Source of the DNA: Dyella telluris
Lineage (GTDB): Bacteria; Pseudomonadota; Gammaproteobacteria; Xanthomonadales; Rhodanobacteraceae
Assembly (NCBI RefSeq): GCF_014297575.1
Contig: NZ_CP060412.1
Location: forward strand, 3,906,001 to 3,970,000
Direction: 5' to 3'
Length of the DNA stretch: 64,000 nucleotides
Below the pieces are notes generated by a model. It made no database searches. It saw only the letters and a list, made by a program, of their open reading frames with translations, and was not told the origin of the DNA. The position numbers were made by a program, and so were the translations under genes. This document shows, one piece after another, positions 42,926 to 54,353 of this stretch. Each line of letters begins with the position of its first letter. Positions within the stretch are counted from its first letter, which is position 1.

Positions 42926-44173
42926 ATGTTCCGACCGCTAGAGCTTTTCATCGGCCTGCGTTACACCCGCGCCAAGCGTCGCAACCAGTTCATTTCCTTC
43001 ATTTCCACCGTCTCCATCGTGTGCATCTCCATCAGCGTGATCGCGCTGATCACGGTGATGTCGGTGATGAACGGTTTCGGCGACGAGCTGCGCACACGCG
43101 TGCTCGGTGCGATTTCGCACGCCACCGTATCGGGCATGCCCGGCCAGGCCGTGGCCGAATGGCCGCGCGCGGTGAAGATCGCCGAGGCGAACCGGCACGT
43201 GAAGGGCGCCGCGCCTTACGTGGAGTCGGAGGCTTTTTTCCAGGCGCGCCGTTCCACCGGTGGACTGATTCGCGGCATCGAGCCGTCGGAAGAGCCCAAG
43301 GTGTCGGACATTGACCAGCACATGGTCGAAGGCAAACTCGGCACGCTGGTGCCCGGCAGCTGGAACGTGGTGCTGGGACGTGAGCTGGCCATGCAGCTGG
43401 GCGTGGCGTTGGGCGACAAGGTCATCGTTGCGGTGCCTTCGTTCCAGTCCTCGCCCATCACGGGCAGCGTGCCCAGCCTGCGCACCTTCACCGTGTCGGG
43501 CGTGTTCGAGATGGGCATGCAGGAGTTCGACTCCGGCCTGGCCCTGGTCAACATGACCGATGCCGAGCGGCTCAATCGCCTGGGTGGTCCCACCGGCATC
43601 CGCCTGAAGCTGGATGACATGTTCAATGCGCGCGAAGTGGCTCGCGAGCTGGCCGACCAGCTGGGGCAGGTCTATCGCGTGGATACCTGGATGGACAGCC
43701 ACGCCAATTTCTTCTCTGCCATTTCGATGGAGAAGAAGGTGATGTTCATCATCCTCTCGCTGATCATCCTGGTGGCGGTGATCAACCTCATCTCCATGCT
43801 GATGATGCTGGTGACGGACAAGCAGGCCGATATCGCCATTCTGCGCACGCTGGGATCAACACCACGCAGCATCATGGGCATGTTCATGGTGCAGGGCGTG
43901 CTGGTCGGTTTTGTCGGCATCTTTTTTGGCGTGGGCCTCGGCTCGCTGCTCTCGTGGAAGCTGCCGGGTATCGTCAAGTGGATCGAGCACGTCACGGGCG
44001 TGACCTTCCTCTCGCCGGACGTCTATTACATCAGCGAACTGCCCAGCAAACTGGACCCCAGCGACGTGGGCTGGGTAGCCTTGATCACCTTCCTGTTCTC
44101 GCTGCTGGCCACCCTTTATCCCGCCTGGCGTGCGTCGCGCACCCAGCCTGCGCAGGCGCTGCGTTATGAGTAA
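42926..44173 (+). CDS. lolC: Lipoprotein-releasing ABC transporter permease (LolC/LolE family)
   Basis: 415 residues: N-terminal helix (about 24-46), a large periplasmic domain (about 48-270) and three C-terminal helices; [26 protein letters not shown] is the family start and [19 protein letters not shown] the coupling region near 310-330. With LolD it extracts lipoproteins from the inner membrane. Only one permease gene is present beside lolD, so it may act as a LolF-type homodimer, or a second gene may lie elsewhere. Confidence 0.92.
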   Translation: MFRPLELFIGLRYTRAKRRNQFISFISTVSIVCISISVIALITVMSVMNGFGDELRTRVLGAISHATVSGMPGQAVAEWPRAVKIAEANRHVKGAAPYVESEAFFQARRSTGGLIRGIEPSEEPKVSDIDQHMVEGKLGTLVPGSWNVVLGRELAMQLGVALGDKVIVAVPSFQSSPITGSVPSLRTFTVSGVFEMGMQEFDSGLALVNMTDAERLNRLGGPTGIRLKLDDMFNAREVARELADQLGQVYRVDTWMDSHANFFSAISMEKKVMFIILSLIILVAVINLISMLMMLVTDKQADIAILRTLGSTPRSIMGMFMVQGVLVGFVGIFFGVGLGSLLSWKLPGIVKWIEHVTGVTFLSPDVYYISELPSKLDPSDVGWVALITFLFSLLATLYPAWRASRTQPAQALRYE

Positions 44174-44876
44174 GCCGATGAATTCCCATGACGGCGTGGT
44201 GATGCGCGCCAGCAACATCGCCAAGACGTACGAAGAAGGCGACCTGAAAACCGATGTGCTCTCCAACGTCAACTTCACGCTGAAGCGCAGCGAGACGCTG
44301 GCCATCGTGGGCGCCTCCGGTTCGGGCAAGAGCACGCTGCTGCATATCCTGGGCGGCCTGGACACGCTTACGCGTGGCGAGGTGGAAGTGGACGGGCAGA
44401 ACCTGTCCAGCCTGTCCGATGCCGAACGTGGCCGCGTGCGCAATCGCTCGATGGGTTTCATCTACCAGTTCCACCATCTGCTGCCGGAATTCACCGCACT
44501 GGAAAACGTGTGCATGCCGTTGCTGATCCGGGGCGTGGCGATCAGCGAGGCTGAGCGCCAGGCCACGGAATTGCTCGGACGCGTGGGGCTGGCCAAGCGC
44601 CTGCATCACAAGCCGTCCGAGCTTTCCGGTGGCGAACGCCAGCGCAGCGCCGTGGCCCGCGCGCTGGTAACGCGCCCGGCGGTGGTGCTGGGCGATGAGC
44701 CCACCGGCAATCTCGACGAGATCAACGCCGCGCAGGTGTACGACCTGATGCTGGAGCTCAATCGCGAGATCGGCACCAGCTTCATCCTGGTCACGCACGA
44801 TCATCGCCTGGCACGACGCATGGACCGCACGCTGGAGCTGCACAACGGCGAGCTGGTCGAGAAAGTCTTCGCCTGA
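44166..44876 (+). CDS. lolD: LolD, lipoprotein-releasing ATPase
   Basis: 236 residues. Walker [13 protein letters not shown] (about 47-58), Q-loop [16 protein letters not shown], signature [15 protein letters not shown], Walker [28 protein letters not shown] is typical of LolD. The start at 44166 overlaps lolC by 8 bp; MNSHDG at 44178 is an alternative. A terminator hairpin follows at once. Confidence 0.95.
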   Translation: MSKPMNSHDGVVMRASNIAKTYEEGDLKTDVLSNVNFTLKRSETLAIVGASGSGKSTLLHILGGLDTLTRGEVEVDGQNLSSLSDAERGRVRNRSMGFIYQFHHLLPEFTALENVCMPLLIRGVAISEAERQATELLGRVGLAKRLHHKPSELSGGERQRSAVARALVTRPAVVLGDEPTGNLDEINAAQVYDLMLELNREIGTSFILVTHDHRLARRMDRTLELHNGELVEKVFA

Positions 44877-44880
44877 TCTG

Positions 44881-44906
44881 GACGCCGCCCGAGGGCGGCG
44901 TCTTTC
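44881..44906 (+). terminator. Rho-independent terminator after lolD
   Basis: GACGCCGCCC and GGGCGGCGTC form the stem, followed by TTT, 4 bp after the lolD stop. Confidence 0.85.
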
Positions 44907-44987
44907 ATTCACGCCTACACGTTTTTCGGGAACGTCTCCGCCCGCCACTGACTACGCTGATCCCTTTCCTCCGGAAGGGAGCAGGCG

Positions 44988-47285
44988 GTGCGCAAGGACG
45001 GTGCGCTGGTGCCCGCCATCATGCTGCTGCTTGGCGTGCTGGTGGTGCAGTGGTGGGTGACGCTTCCTTCGACGGGATTCTGCGTTGCATGCGCCGGCGT
45101 CGCCCTCGCGCTGTCGCGGTGCGGGTCGTGGGCGCGCGCGTTGGCGTGGTGCCTGTTCGGCGTTGCCTGGGCTTGTTGGCGTGGCGCTGCGGCGATGGAC
45201 GCACGGCTGCCGCGCGAGCTGGAAGGGCAGGATTTCCGCGTCATCGGGCGCGTCGTCGACCTGCCATTGGCGCGCAACGATGCCACCGGTTTTCTGCTGG
45301 ACGTCGAGGAAGCGTTCTTCGGTTCGAAACCGCTGCCTTTGCATGGCCGTGTGCGGGTGAACTGGTACAACGGTGCCCCCGACGTCCAGCCGTGCAGCCG
45401 CTGGCAGTTGATGGTGCGGCTCAAGCGTCCGCGCGGGATGCTCAACCCCGGCGGTTCGGACAGCGAACGCAGTGCACTCGAGCGTGGCATCGCGGCGGTG
45501 GGGTACGTGCGCAACGGTGGGGACAGCGTGCCGTTGGGAAATCCCGGCTTCTGCATCAATGCCATTCGTCAGGCCATCAGCCGGGGCATCGCCACGCGCG
45601 TAGTCGATCCGCACGATGCCGCCTTGCTGCAGGCCTTTTCCGTGGGCGACATACGAGGCTTGAGCCAGCATGACTGGGAGGTGGCGCGCGCCAATGGCAT
45701 TCCCCACCTGATCTCCATTTCGGGCTTCCATGTCGGCGTGGCGGCGTTGTTCGGCGTGTGGTTCGCGCGTCTGCTCTACGTGTGCGTTCCGTGGCTGGGG
45801 TGGTGCTTGCCACGGGTGCAGGCGCAGGCCGCATCGGCAATGCTGGCGGCGGGCATCTACGGAGCGCTCGCGGGGTTTGGCCTGCCGACGGTGCGAACCC
45901 TGCTGATGATTGGCGTGGTGGCGCTGGCGCGCTGTTCGCGGCGCCATCCCACCGGGTTGCAGACGCTCGCGCTCGCGCTGGTTGCCGTGCTGCTGGTCGA
46001 TCCGCTGTCGGTGTTGTCGGCGGGGTTCTGGTTGTCGTTCGTGGGTGTGGCGTTCCTGATGATCTGCATGACGACGCAGGGCAGGGGGTTGCGCGGTTTC
46101 CTGCACGAGCTTTCGGCGGGCCAGGTGGTGATGACGCTGTCACTGCTGCCGCTCACCATGTGGTTCTTCGGCGAGTCGTCGCTGGTGGGGGCGTTGTCCA
46201 ACCTCATTGCCGTGCCATTCGTCAGTTTTGTCATCGTGCCGGTGACCCTGGTCGGGATGATCCTGCTGGGACTGTGTCCGCCGCTGGCGCAGCCGGTGTT
46301 CTGGTGTGCCGCGTGGCTTGCCCATGCGCAGTGGTGGCTGCTGGAGCAGATGGCGACATGGCCGGGCGCGCACTGGTACCTGCCGGAAGTGAAGGGTGTG
46401 GCACTGATCTTCGCTACGCTGGGTGCGCTGTGGTTGTTCATGCCGCGAGGCATGCCCATGCGCTGGCTGGGCGGCCTGCTGTTCCTGCCGCTGCTGTGGC
46501 CTTCGCGGGATCTTCCGGCACAGGGAGGATTCCAGATGTGGGCACTGGACGTGGGGCAGGGCTTGTCCGTGGTGGTACGCACCGAACATCACGCGCTGGT
46601 CTATGACGCGGGGGCGCGTTATCCGTCGGATTTCGACCTCGGCGAGGCGGCGGTGCTTCCCTCTCTGCATGCGCTTGGTATCCACCGCCTGGACCTGCTC
46701 GTCGCCAGTCATGCCGACAACGATCACGCTGGCGGCGTGCCGGCCGTGGCTGCTGCTTTCCCCGAGGCGGAACGCATCTCCGGCGAGCCGGAGCGTTTGC
46801 CCATGGCCATGACGACCTGCTCGCCGGACATGGCCTGGCAGTGGGACGGAGTGACCGTGCGGGTGCTGCCTTCGGGCGCTGCCGGTGGGCCGGCCAACGA
46901 CCGGTCATGCGTGCTGCTGGTGGAGGGGAGGGGCGGCCGTGCCTTGCTCACTGGGGATATCACCTCGGCCATCGAGCCCGTGGTGGCTACCGCCTTGCCG
47001 CCCGGGCCGCCGCTGGTGCTGTCGGTGCCGCATCACGGCAGCCGGACCTCCTCCAGCCCGGGCTTCATCCAGTCCACCTCGCCCGTGCTGGCCCTGGTGT
47101 CGGCGGGGTGGCGCAGTCGCTTTCATCATCCCAATGCCGCGGTGATGCAGCGCTACGACGTGGCGGGCGTGCCATGGCTGAACACGGCCACGTCCGGTGC
47201 CATCCAGGTGAACGCCCCTCCCGACCGGCCGCCCTACGTGGCAGAAACCTGGCGACAGCGCCAGTCTCGCTACTGGCGCGAATGA
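44988..47285 (+). CDS. comEC: ComEC/Rec2 DNA-uptake channel
   Basis: 765 residues with three parts: an N-terminal OB-like DUF4131 domain (about 30-170), the polytopic Competence domain (about 200-480; LISISGFHVGVAALFGVWFA is its start), and a C-terminal metallo-beta-lactamase fold (about 510-740) with SHADNDHAGG and SVPHHGSRTSSS. It carries single-stranded DNA across the inner membrane during natural transformation. The GTG start at 44988 has GGAGCAGG upstream. It does not form an operon with other com genes here. Confidence 0.93.
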   Translation: MRKDGALVPAIMLLLGVLVVQWWVTLPSTGFCVACAGVALALSRCGSWARALAWCLFGVAWACWRGAAAMDARLPRELEGQDFRVIGRVVDLPLARNDATGFLLDVEEAFFGSKPLPLHGRVRVNWYNGAPDVQPCSRWQLMVRLKRPRGMLNPGGSDSERSALERGIAAVGYVRNGGDSVPLGNPGFCINAIRQAISRGIATRVVDPHDAALLQAFSVGDIRGLSQHDWEVARANGIPHLISISGFHVGVAALFGVWFARLLYVCVPWLGWCLPRVQAQAASAMLAAGIYGALAGFGLPTVRTLLMIGVVALARCSRRHPTGLQTLALALVAVLLVDPLSVLSAGFWLSFVGVAFLMICMTTQGRGLRGFLHELSAGQVVMTLSLLPLTMWFFGESSLVGALSNLIAVPFVSFVIVPVTLVGMILLGLCPPLAQPVFWCAAWLAHAQWWLLEQMATWPGAHWYLPEVKGVALIFATLGALWLFMPRGMPMRWLGGLLFLPLLWPSRDLPAQGGFQMWALDVGQGLSVVVRTEHHALVYDAGARYPSDFDLGEAAVLPSLHALGIHRLDLLVASHADNDHAGGVPAVAAAFPEAERISGEPERLPMAMTTCSPDMAWQWDGVTVRVLPSGAAGGPANDRSCVLLVEGRGGRALLTGDITSAIEPVVATALPPGPPLVLSVPHHGSRTSSSPGFIQSTSPVLALVSAGWRSRFHHPNAAVMQRYDVAGVPWLNTATSGAIQVNAPPDRPPYVAETWRQRQSRYWRE

Positions 47286-47431
47286 GCCCGGCGCGGGTGC
47301 GGGAGGCTTGCGGGGAGCACCGTGCGACCCCATTCACATGACCTTCGCAACTGCCACCCGTGCCGCGGAACGGTTGGGTGAGACTGTTATGATGCGAGCT
47401 TCCTGACTATCTGAAGCGGCCCGGAGTCGTT

Positions 47432-48088
47432 GTGCTGGAAATCCTGATGGCTGGTGGCTGGGCGATGCTGCCCATCCTGATCTGTTCGGCGGTTGCGTTG
47501 GCAATCGTGCTGGAGCGTTGCTGGACCCTGCGCCGTCGTTCGGTGCTGCCGCCCGGCCTGGGCGAGGAAGTGCGCAACTGGGCCCGCACGGGCCAGCTCG
47601 ATCCGAACCATTTGACCACGCTGGCCAATGGCTCCCCGCTGGGTGAGCTGCTGGCTTCTGCGCTGGCCGTGCGCAACCGTCCGCGCGAGCTCATCAAGGA
47701 GCGCATCGAGGACACCGGTCGCCACGTCGTGCACCGCATGGAGCGTTACCTCAACACGCTGGGCACCATCGCGCTGATCGGCCCGCTGCTCGGCCTGCTG
47801 GGTACAGTGATCGGCCTGATCCGCATGTTCATGGAAGTGATGCGCGGCGGCGTGGGGGATCCCATGAAGATGGCCGGAGGCATCGGCGAAGCGCTGATCT
47901 GTACCGCGACCGGCCTGATCGTGGCGATTCCGGCCTACGTGCTGCATCGCTACTTCCGTTCCAAGGTGGCCGGTTACTGCGTGGAGATGGAAAAGCAGGC
48001 GACCGCACTGCTGGACGAGCTGACCGCGAACCAGGCAACGGCCCCGCGCGCCCGCGCGCGCGCCACCACCGAGTCGAGCGCGAGCTGA
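47432..48088 (+). CDS. exbB: ExbB/TolQ-type proton channel subunit
   Basis: 218 residues, three membrane helices; the pore-forming region IALIGPLLGLLGTVIGLIRMF (about 112-132) and EALICTATGLIVAIPAYVLHRYF are the MotA/TolQ/ExbB signature. It energises outer-membrane processes with ExbD. Start is GTG at 47432. It lies 3 bp before exbD and upstream of msbA-lpxK, an arrangement common in this order. Confidence 0.93.
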   Translation: MLEILMAGGWAMLPILICSAVALAIVLERCWTLRRRSVLPPGLGEEVRNWARTGQLDPNHLTTLANGSPLGELLASALAVRNRPRELIKERIEDTGRHVVHRMERYLNTLGTIALIGPLLGLLGTVIGLIRMFMEVMRGGVGDPMKMAGGIGEALICTATGLIVAIPAYVLHRYFRSKVAGYCVEMEKQATALLDELTANQATAPRARARATTESSAS

Positions 48089-48091
48089 CGC

Positions 48092-48519
48092 ATGCGTATC
48101 GGCAACGACCGTCGGCAAGACGATTTCGAGATCAACGTGATCTCGCTGATCGACGTGCTGCTTACCCTGCTGATGTTCTTCGTGTTGACCACCACCTTCA
48201 TCCAGCACTCGCGGATGCAGGTGACCCTGCCCAAGGCCAGCGCGGAAGAGCGCGACATGCAGGCGCCCGCGCTCACCGTGGTGGTGGATCGCGATGGCCA
48301 TTTCTTCGTGGGCAGCGATGAAGTCCACGGCGAAGGCGTGGAGCCGCTGAAGCAGGCCATTGCCAACGTGGCCGGTGACGACCGCGAACGCCAGGTGACC
48401 ATCCGCGCAGATGCCATGACCCCGCACCAGAACGTGGTGACGGCCATGGATGCGCTGGGCCAGTTGGGCTTTACCAAGCTGTCCATCGCCACGACGCCGA
48501 CTCAGTCGGGCACGGGTCC

Positions 48520-48523
<4 letters not shown>
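48092..48523 (+). CDS. exbD: ExbD/TolR-type proton channel subunit
   Basis: 143 residues. One membrane helix (about 15-35; NVISLIDVLLTLLMFFVLTT) with the proton-relay Asp in SLIDVLL, then a periplasmic domain ending in VVTAMDALGQLGFTKLSIAT. Partner of the ExbB product. Its stop overlaps the msbA start (ATGA). Confidence 0.93.
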
Positions 48524-50298
<1,775 letters not shown>

Positions 50299-50307
50299 GG
50301 CCGTCGC

Positions 50308-51288
50308 GTGACGCTGGCCGAACGGCTCGAGGCGGCGTGGTACGGCACGGGCCGTGCACCGTGGTGGGCCGGTCCGTTGTCCTGGCTCTACGGTGCGCTG
50401 ACGGCACTCCGCCGCGGCCTCTATCGCGTCGGCGTCTTGCGCAGCGTGCGCTTGCCGGTTCCGGTGATCGTGATCGGCAACCTGAGCGTGGGTGGCACCG
50501 GCAAGACGCCGCTGACCATCGCGCTGGCCGATGCGCTGCGCAAGCGTGGCTACAAGCCCGGCGTGGTCAGTCGCGGTTACGGTGGTTCGCAGAAAGAACC
50601 GTTGCTGCTCGACGATGCACCGGAACCCGCGCGAGTGGGTGACGAGCCTTGCCTGATCCGCGCCAGTGGCGTGCCGGTGGCGGTGGGTCGTGACCGGCCG
50701 GCGGCAGCCCGCTTGCTGCTGGCGGCTGGCTGCGATCTGGTGATCGCCGACGACGGCCTGCAGCACTACGCCTTGGCGCGCGACCTGGAGGTCTGTGTCA
50801 TCGATGGCGTGCGCCGCTTCGGCAATGGCCGTCTGCTGCCGGCCGGGCCGCTGCGCGAGCCGTTGTCCCGACTGCAGAAAGTCAGTTTCCGCGTGTGCAA
50901 CGGCGGCATGGTGACGCCCGGCGATGTGCCGATGGAACTGCGGGGCGGTACCGTGCAGGCGCTGCTCGACGGCCATACGCAGCCTTTGGCGGATTTCGCC
51001 GGCCAGACCGTGCATGCGGTGGCGGCTATCGGGTACCCGGTGCGCTTCTTCGCCAGCCTGCGCGCCCAGGGGCTGCAGGTGGTCGAGCATCCGTTTGCGG
51101 ACCATCACGCCTTCGTGGCGTGCGATCTCGCGTTCGGTGACGAAAGCCCGGTGCTGATGACCGAAAAGGACGCCGTGAAATGCCGCGCCTTCGCCCAGGC
51201 CCATTGGTGGTCCGTGCCGGTGCGGGCCGTGCTGCCGCCGGCGTTCTTCGATGATATCGAGGCGCGCCTGCGACGATCCGGGCGCTGA
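50308..51288 (+). CDS. lpxK: LpxK, tetraacyldisaccharide 4'-kinase
   Basis: 326 residues. The ATP-binding VIGNLSVGGTGKTPLTIALA (about 54-73) and VVSRGYGGSQKEP are the family marks; DLVIADDGLQHYALARD follows. It phosphorylates the lipid A precursor at the 4' position. Start is GTG at 50308. A terminator follows, so it ends the exbB-exbD-msbA-lpxK operon. Confidence 0.96.
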   Translation: MTLAERLEAAWYGTGRAPWWAGPLSWLYGALTALRRGLYRVGVLRSVRLPVPVIVIGNLSVGGTGKTPLTIALADALRKRGYKPGVVSRGYGGSQKEPLLLDDAPEPARVGDEPCLIRASGVPVAVGRDRPAAARLLLAAGCDLVIADDGLQHYALARDLEVCVIDGVRRFGNGRLLPAGPLREPLSRLQKVSFRVCNGGMVTPGDVPMELRGGTVQALLDGHTQPLADFAGQTVHAVAAIGYPVRFFASLRAQGLQVVEHPFADHHAFVACDLAFGDESPVLMTEKDAVKCRAFAQAHWWSVPVRAVLPPAFFDDIEARLRRSGR

Positions 51289-51297
51289 TGGCGCATG

Positions 51298-51331
51298 AAA
51301 AAAGCCGACCCGCGAGGGTCGGCTTTTTCTT
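51298..51331. terminator. Bidirectional Rho-independent terminator
   Basis: AAAAAAGCCGACC CGCGA GGTCGGCTTTTTCTTT: strong stem with A- and T-runs, between lpxK and the convergent glycine-zipper gene. Confidence 0.95.
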
Positions 51332-51348
51332 TGGCAGTCGCTCGCGGA

Positions 51349-51822
51349 TTACTGGATGCGGGTGATGTTGCCCTGCGGGTCGATCTGCACCAGATCGCCC
51401 TGGCGGATGGCGCTGGCGTCGGCCACGGTGATGTTGCTGAAGGCGCCATTGCCCATGCGGATGCGCAAGGTGTAGCTCGCGTTCGGGCGGCCGCTGTTGG
51501 CGCCGATGCGGTTGCCCGCATAACCGCCGCCGACGGCGCCGGCCACGGTGGCGAGGGTGTTGCCCTTGCCCTTGCCGACCTGGTTGCCCAGCACGCCGCC
51601 GGCGATGCCGCCGATGATGGTGCCGGCCATGCTGTGGTCGTTGCCCTGCGTGATGTTCTGGTCGATGGATTCCACGGTGCCGCACTGGTCACAGCGGAGG
51701 TAGATGCCGTCGTTGCGGACCAGCACGCCGTTGCGCGGCGCCGACTGCTGGGCGCTGGCGGCGAACGGGCTGATGGCCAGCAGGGCTGCCAGCGACAACA
51801 CGGCAATACGGGGGGTGAACAT
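51349..51822 (-). CDS. Glycine-zipper 2TM-domain exported protein with CxxC
   Basis: 157 residues. Sec signal peptide (MFTPRIAVLSLAALLAISPFAASA, cleavage at about 24), not a lipobox. CxxC in YLRCDQCGTVESIDQN (Cys44, Cys47). Zipper GTIIGGIAGGVLGNQVGKG / LATVAGAVGGGYAGNRIGA (about 67-110), then a C-terminal GDLVQIDPQGNITRIQ. The pattern matches the product of 35940-36392 in every part, except that this one lacks the lipid anchor. GGAGAG precedes the ATG. Confidence 0.85.
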   Translation of the reverse strand: MFTPRIAVLSLAALLAISPFAASAQQSAPRNGVLVRNDGIYLRCDQCGTVESIDQNITQGNDHSMAGTIIGGIAGGVLGNQVGKGKGNTLATVAGAVGGGYAGNRIGANSGRPNASYTLRIRMGNGAFSNITVADASAIRQGDLVQIDPQGNITRIQ

Positions 51823-51982
51823 GAACTTTCTCTCCAATGGGAAAATGTTGCGTGACCAGTCTAGCCGGGCAGTCTGAAGGATGGACTGAATGATCGGGCC
51901 GGACCGCTTATGATGAGCGCTTTCTCGGTCGGCCACCGTGACCGGCACGTCAGCGGACAACGTTCCTTCTTTTGGAGTTCCC

Positions 51983-52381
51983 ATGAGCCTCATCCAAGTC
52001 CCGGTTTCCTACGGCGAGCTGATCGACAAGATCACGATCCTGGAAATCAAATCCAAGCAGATCAGCGATGCCGCCAAGCTGGCCAATGTGCGCACCGAGC
52101 TGGACCTGCTCAATGCCACCTGGGCCGGTCACCCGGCCTCGAAAACCGATATCTCTGCCGAGCGCGCCCGCCTGCTGGCGGTGAACGAACGGCTGTGGGA
52201 TATCGAAGACCGCATCCGCCTGAAGGAAAAGGCCCAGGCGTTCGATGCCGAGTTCATCGAGCTGGCCCGTGCGGTGTACTTCGAGAACGACGACCGCGCG
52301 GCGGTGAAGCGCGAGATCAACCTCAAGCTGGGCTCGCAGCTGGTGGAAGAGAAGTCGTACCAGGACTACAAGGCCAAGTAA
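51983..52381 (+). CDS. DUF6165 family protein
   Basis: 132 residues. Starts IQVPVSYGELIDKITILEIKS and continues with two long charged helices (about 45-70 and 75-125), with the family-like AVNERLWDIEDRIRLKEKA. This family is often seen near LPS or glycosyltransferase genes; function unknown. TTGGAG precedes the ATG. It is convergent with the heptosyltransferase gene. Confidence 0.8.
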   Translation: MSLIQVPVSYGELIDKITILEIKSKQISDAAKLANVRTELDLLNATWAGHPASKTDISAERARLLAVNERLWDIEDRIRLKEKAQAFDAEFIELARAVYFENDDRAAVKREINLKLGSQLVEEKSYQDYKAK

Positions 52382-52394
52382 GCGCACTGCTCGG

Positions 52395-52470
52395 TGTAGG
52401 AGCGCGCTTGCGCGCGACTGCCTCCCGGCTTCATCTGGGAACGGCAGTCGCGCACAGGGTGCGCTCCCAC
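52395..52470. repeat. Palindromic repeat element (TGTAGGAGCGC type)
   Basis: Left arm from 52395 (TGTAGGAGCGCGCTTGCGCG) and right arm ending at 52470 are imperfect inverse copies. Same family as 20561-20637 and 58126-58248. Lies between two convergent genes and may act as their transcript end. Confidence 0.8.
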
Positions 52471-52479
52471 CGGCGTTGC

Positions 52480-53526
52480 TTATCGGGCCAGGCCGAGGTG
52501 ATCGGCACAGGCCTCGAAGCGGTCGATGACATCATTCACCGCAATCAGATCCATCACGCCGGGTTTTTCGATCTTGGTGCCCCAGGGAATCTCGCTGGCC
52601 GGCTTGCCGAGGAACGCCAGCGACGCTTCGTTGTATTTGTCCACGCACCAGCGGCGATCGGAATAGGGGCCGGAGCGTTCCGGATTGCTGGCGGCGTGCA
52701 GCCCCAGCACCTTGCAGCCCACGGTATTGGCCATGTGCATCGGGCCGGAATCCGGCGTGAGCAGCATGGGCGCGCGCACCAGCATGGCCATCATCTTCTT
52801 CAGCGTGTCCTTGCCGGTCAGGTCCAGCGGGGCCTGGCGACAGGCCGCCAGCACAGCATCGGCCATGCTTCGCTCCAGCGGCGAGGGGCCGCCCACCAGC
52901 ACCACGCGCCAGCCTCGCGAGGCTGCATGGTCCATCACTGCCGCATAGCGCTCCGGACGCCAGTTGCGCAGTTGGTGACTGGAGGTGGGGCTGACCAGCA
53001 AGGTCGGCTGGTCGCCCGGCAGCTGTTCGGCGGCCCACGCGTGGGCGTCTTCGGGAATCGGGATATCCCAGCGCACCTGAGTCTGCTTCAGTCCCAGCGG
53101 TTCGCAGAAGCTGCCCATGGCGTCCAGCACGTGTTCGCCGGTGCGGGCGGGAATGCGTTCGTTGATCACCAGGCCATGGCCATCCTTCGCACGGGCCTTG
53201 TCGTAACCGATGCGCTGGCGCGCCTTGATGAACAGGCTCAGCGCGTTGGAGCGCAGCGCCACCTGCATTTGCAGCAGGGCGTCGAAGCGTTGCCCTTTCA
53301 GTGCATCGCCAACGGCACGCATGCCGGCCAGGCCGGCACCCTTGTCGAAGGTAACGAAATTGATGCCCGGCAGGTCGCCCACCAGGCGGCGCTCGAGCTT
53401 GCCTACGATCCAGGTCAGATCGGTCTGTGGCCAGGCCGCCTGCAGCGTCCGCACCAGGGGCACGACATGGGTGACGTCACCGATGGCCGAGGTGCGCAGG
53501 AGGCAGAGGGAAGCAGGCGTAGGCAT
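52480..53526 (-). CDS. Glycosyltransferase family 9 (probable LPS heptosyltransferase)
   Basis: 348 residues, GT-B fold. LLRTSAIGDVTHVVPLVRTL (about 9-28) is the GT9 acceptor-loop start, and LLTPDSGPMHMANTVGCKVLGL (about 253-274) the ADP-heptose-binding signature. It should add heptose to the LPS inner core. It is divergent from kdkA; in Haemophilus the heptosyltransferase OpsX acts on phosphorylated Kdo, the product of KdkA, so this gene is a good candidate for the same step. Confidence 0.88.
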   Translation of the reverse strand: MPTPASLCLLRTSAIGDVTHVVPLVRTLQAAWPQTDLTWIVGKLERRLVGDLPGINFVTFDKGAGLAGMRAVGDALKGQRFDALLQMQVALRSNALSLFIKARQRIGYDKARAKDGHGLVINERIPARTGEHVLDAMGSFCEPLGLKQTQVRWDIPIPEDAHAWAAEQLPGDQPTLLVSPTSSHQLRNWRPERYAAVMDHAASRGWRVVLVGGPSPLERSMADAVLAACRQAPLDLTGKDTLKKMMAMLVRAPMLLTPDSGPMHMANTVGCKVLGLHAASNPERSGPYSDRRWCVDKYNEASLAFLGKPASEIPWGTKIEKPGVMDLIAVNDVIDRFEACADHLGLAR

Positions 53527-53621
53527 GAGGCGTAGGGATCAGGGCGGTTATGGCATGGATTCGGTGCGACCCTCGGCTAGAATTACCGGACTTGGGCCGC
53601 GGGCGGGCGTCTGGCGTACAG

Positions 53622-54353
53622 ATGGCGATGCAGGAACGAATTCGCGAAGGCACCACGGGTGCGATTCTGTTCGACCCGGCCGTGTCGCCACAAGTCGACG
53701 ACGGCTGGTTCGAGCCGGAGGTCTGGCGCGAGCAGGGCGCCTTGCGCCACCAGTCGGGTGGGCGCGGTGGTGTTGCCATTATTGATACGCCGGCGGGCGA
53801 ATGCGTGCTGCGCCATTACCGGCGCGGCGGCATGGTGGCGAAACTGATGGGGGATCGCTACCTGTGGAAGGGCGCCGATCACACGCGCAGCTTTCGTGAG
53901 TTCCGCCTGCTTGGCCATATCGCTGCACTGGGCCTGCCCAGTGCGCCGCCCGTGGCCTGCCGTTACCAGCGCCACGGCCTGTTCTACGGCGCGGACCTCA
54001 TCACCCGTCGTATCCCCGATGCCCAGACGCTGGCCGAATGCCTGGCGGCCGGAAGGCTGGATGGCGAGATGGCCGAACTGGTCGGGGCGCTGGTGGCGCG
54101 ATTCCACCGCGCCGGCATCTGGCATGCCGACCTCAACGCGCACAACGTGCTGGTGACCGATGACGAGCTCTACCTGATCGATCTTGATCGCGGCCGCCTG
54201 CGCGAACCGGACGACAGCTGGCAGCGGGCCAATCTGCTGCGCCTGCGCCGCTCGCTGGTGAAGCTGGGCGCCGCCGTGAAGGGCGAGCCAGTTTTTGAAG
54301 AAACCTTGTGGAAACCCCTGATCTACCGCTACGAGCGTACGCTGAGAGCATGA
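53622..54353 (+). CDS. kdkA: KdkA, Kdo 4-kinase
   Basis: 243 residues, a lipopolysaccharide kinase of the protein-kinase-like fold. GRGGVAIIDTPAGECVLRHY holds the ATP Lys/Arg region, YLWKGADHTRSFREF follows, and GIWHADLNAHNVLVTDDELYLIDLDRGR contains the catalytic loop and the DxD metal site. It phosphorylates Kdo in the LPS core. The start MAMQER at 53622 lacks a clear ribosome-binding site. It overlaps the next gene by 4 bp (ATGA). Confidence 0.9.
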   Translation: MAMQERIREGTTGAILFDPAVSPQVDDGWFEPEVWREQGALRHQSGGRGGVAIIDTPAGECVLRHYRRGGMVAKLMGDRYLWKGADHTRSFREFRLLGHIAALGLPSAPPVACRYQRHGLFYGADLITRRIPDAQTLAECLAAGRLDGEMAELVGALVARFHRAGIWHADLNAHNVLVTDDELYLIDLDRGRLREPDDSWQRANLLRLRRSLVKLGAAVKGEPVFEETLWKPLIYRYERTLRA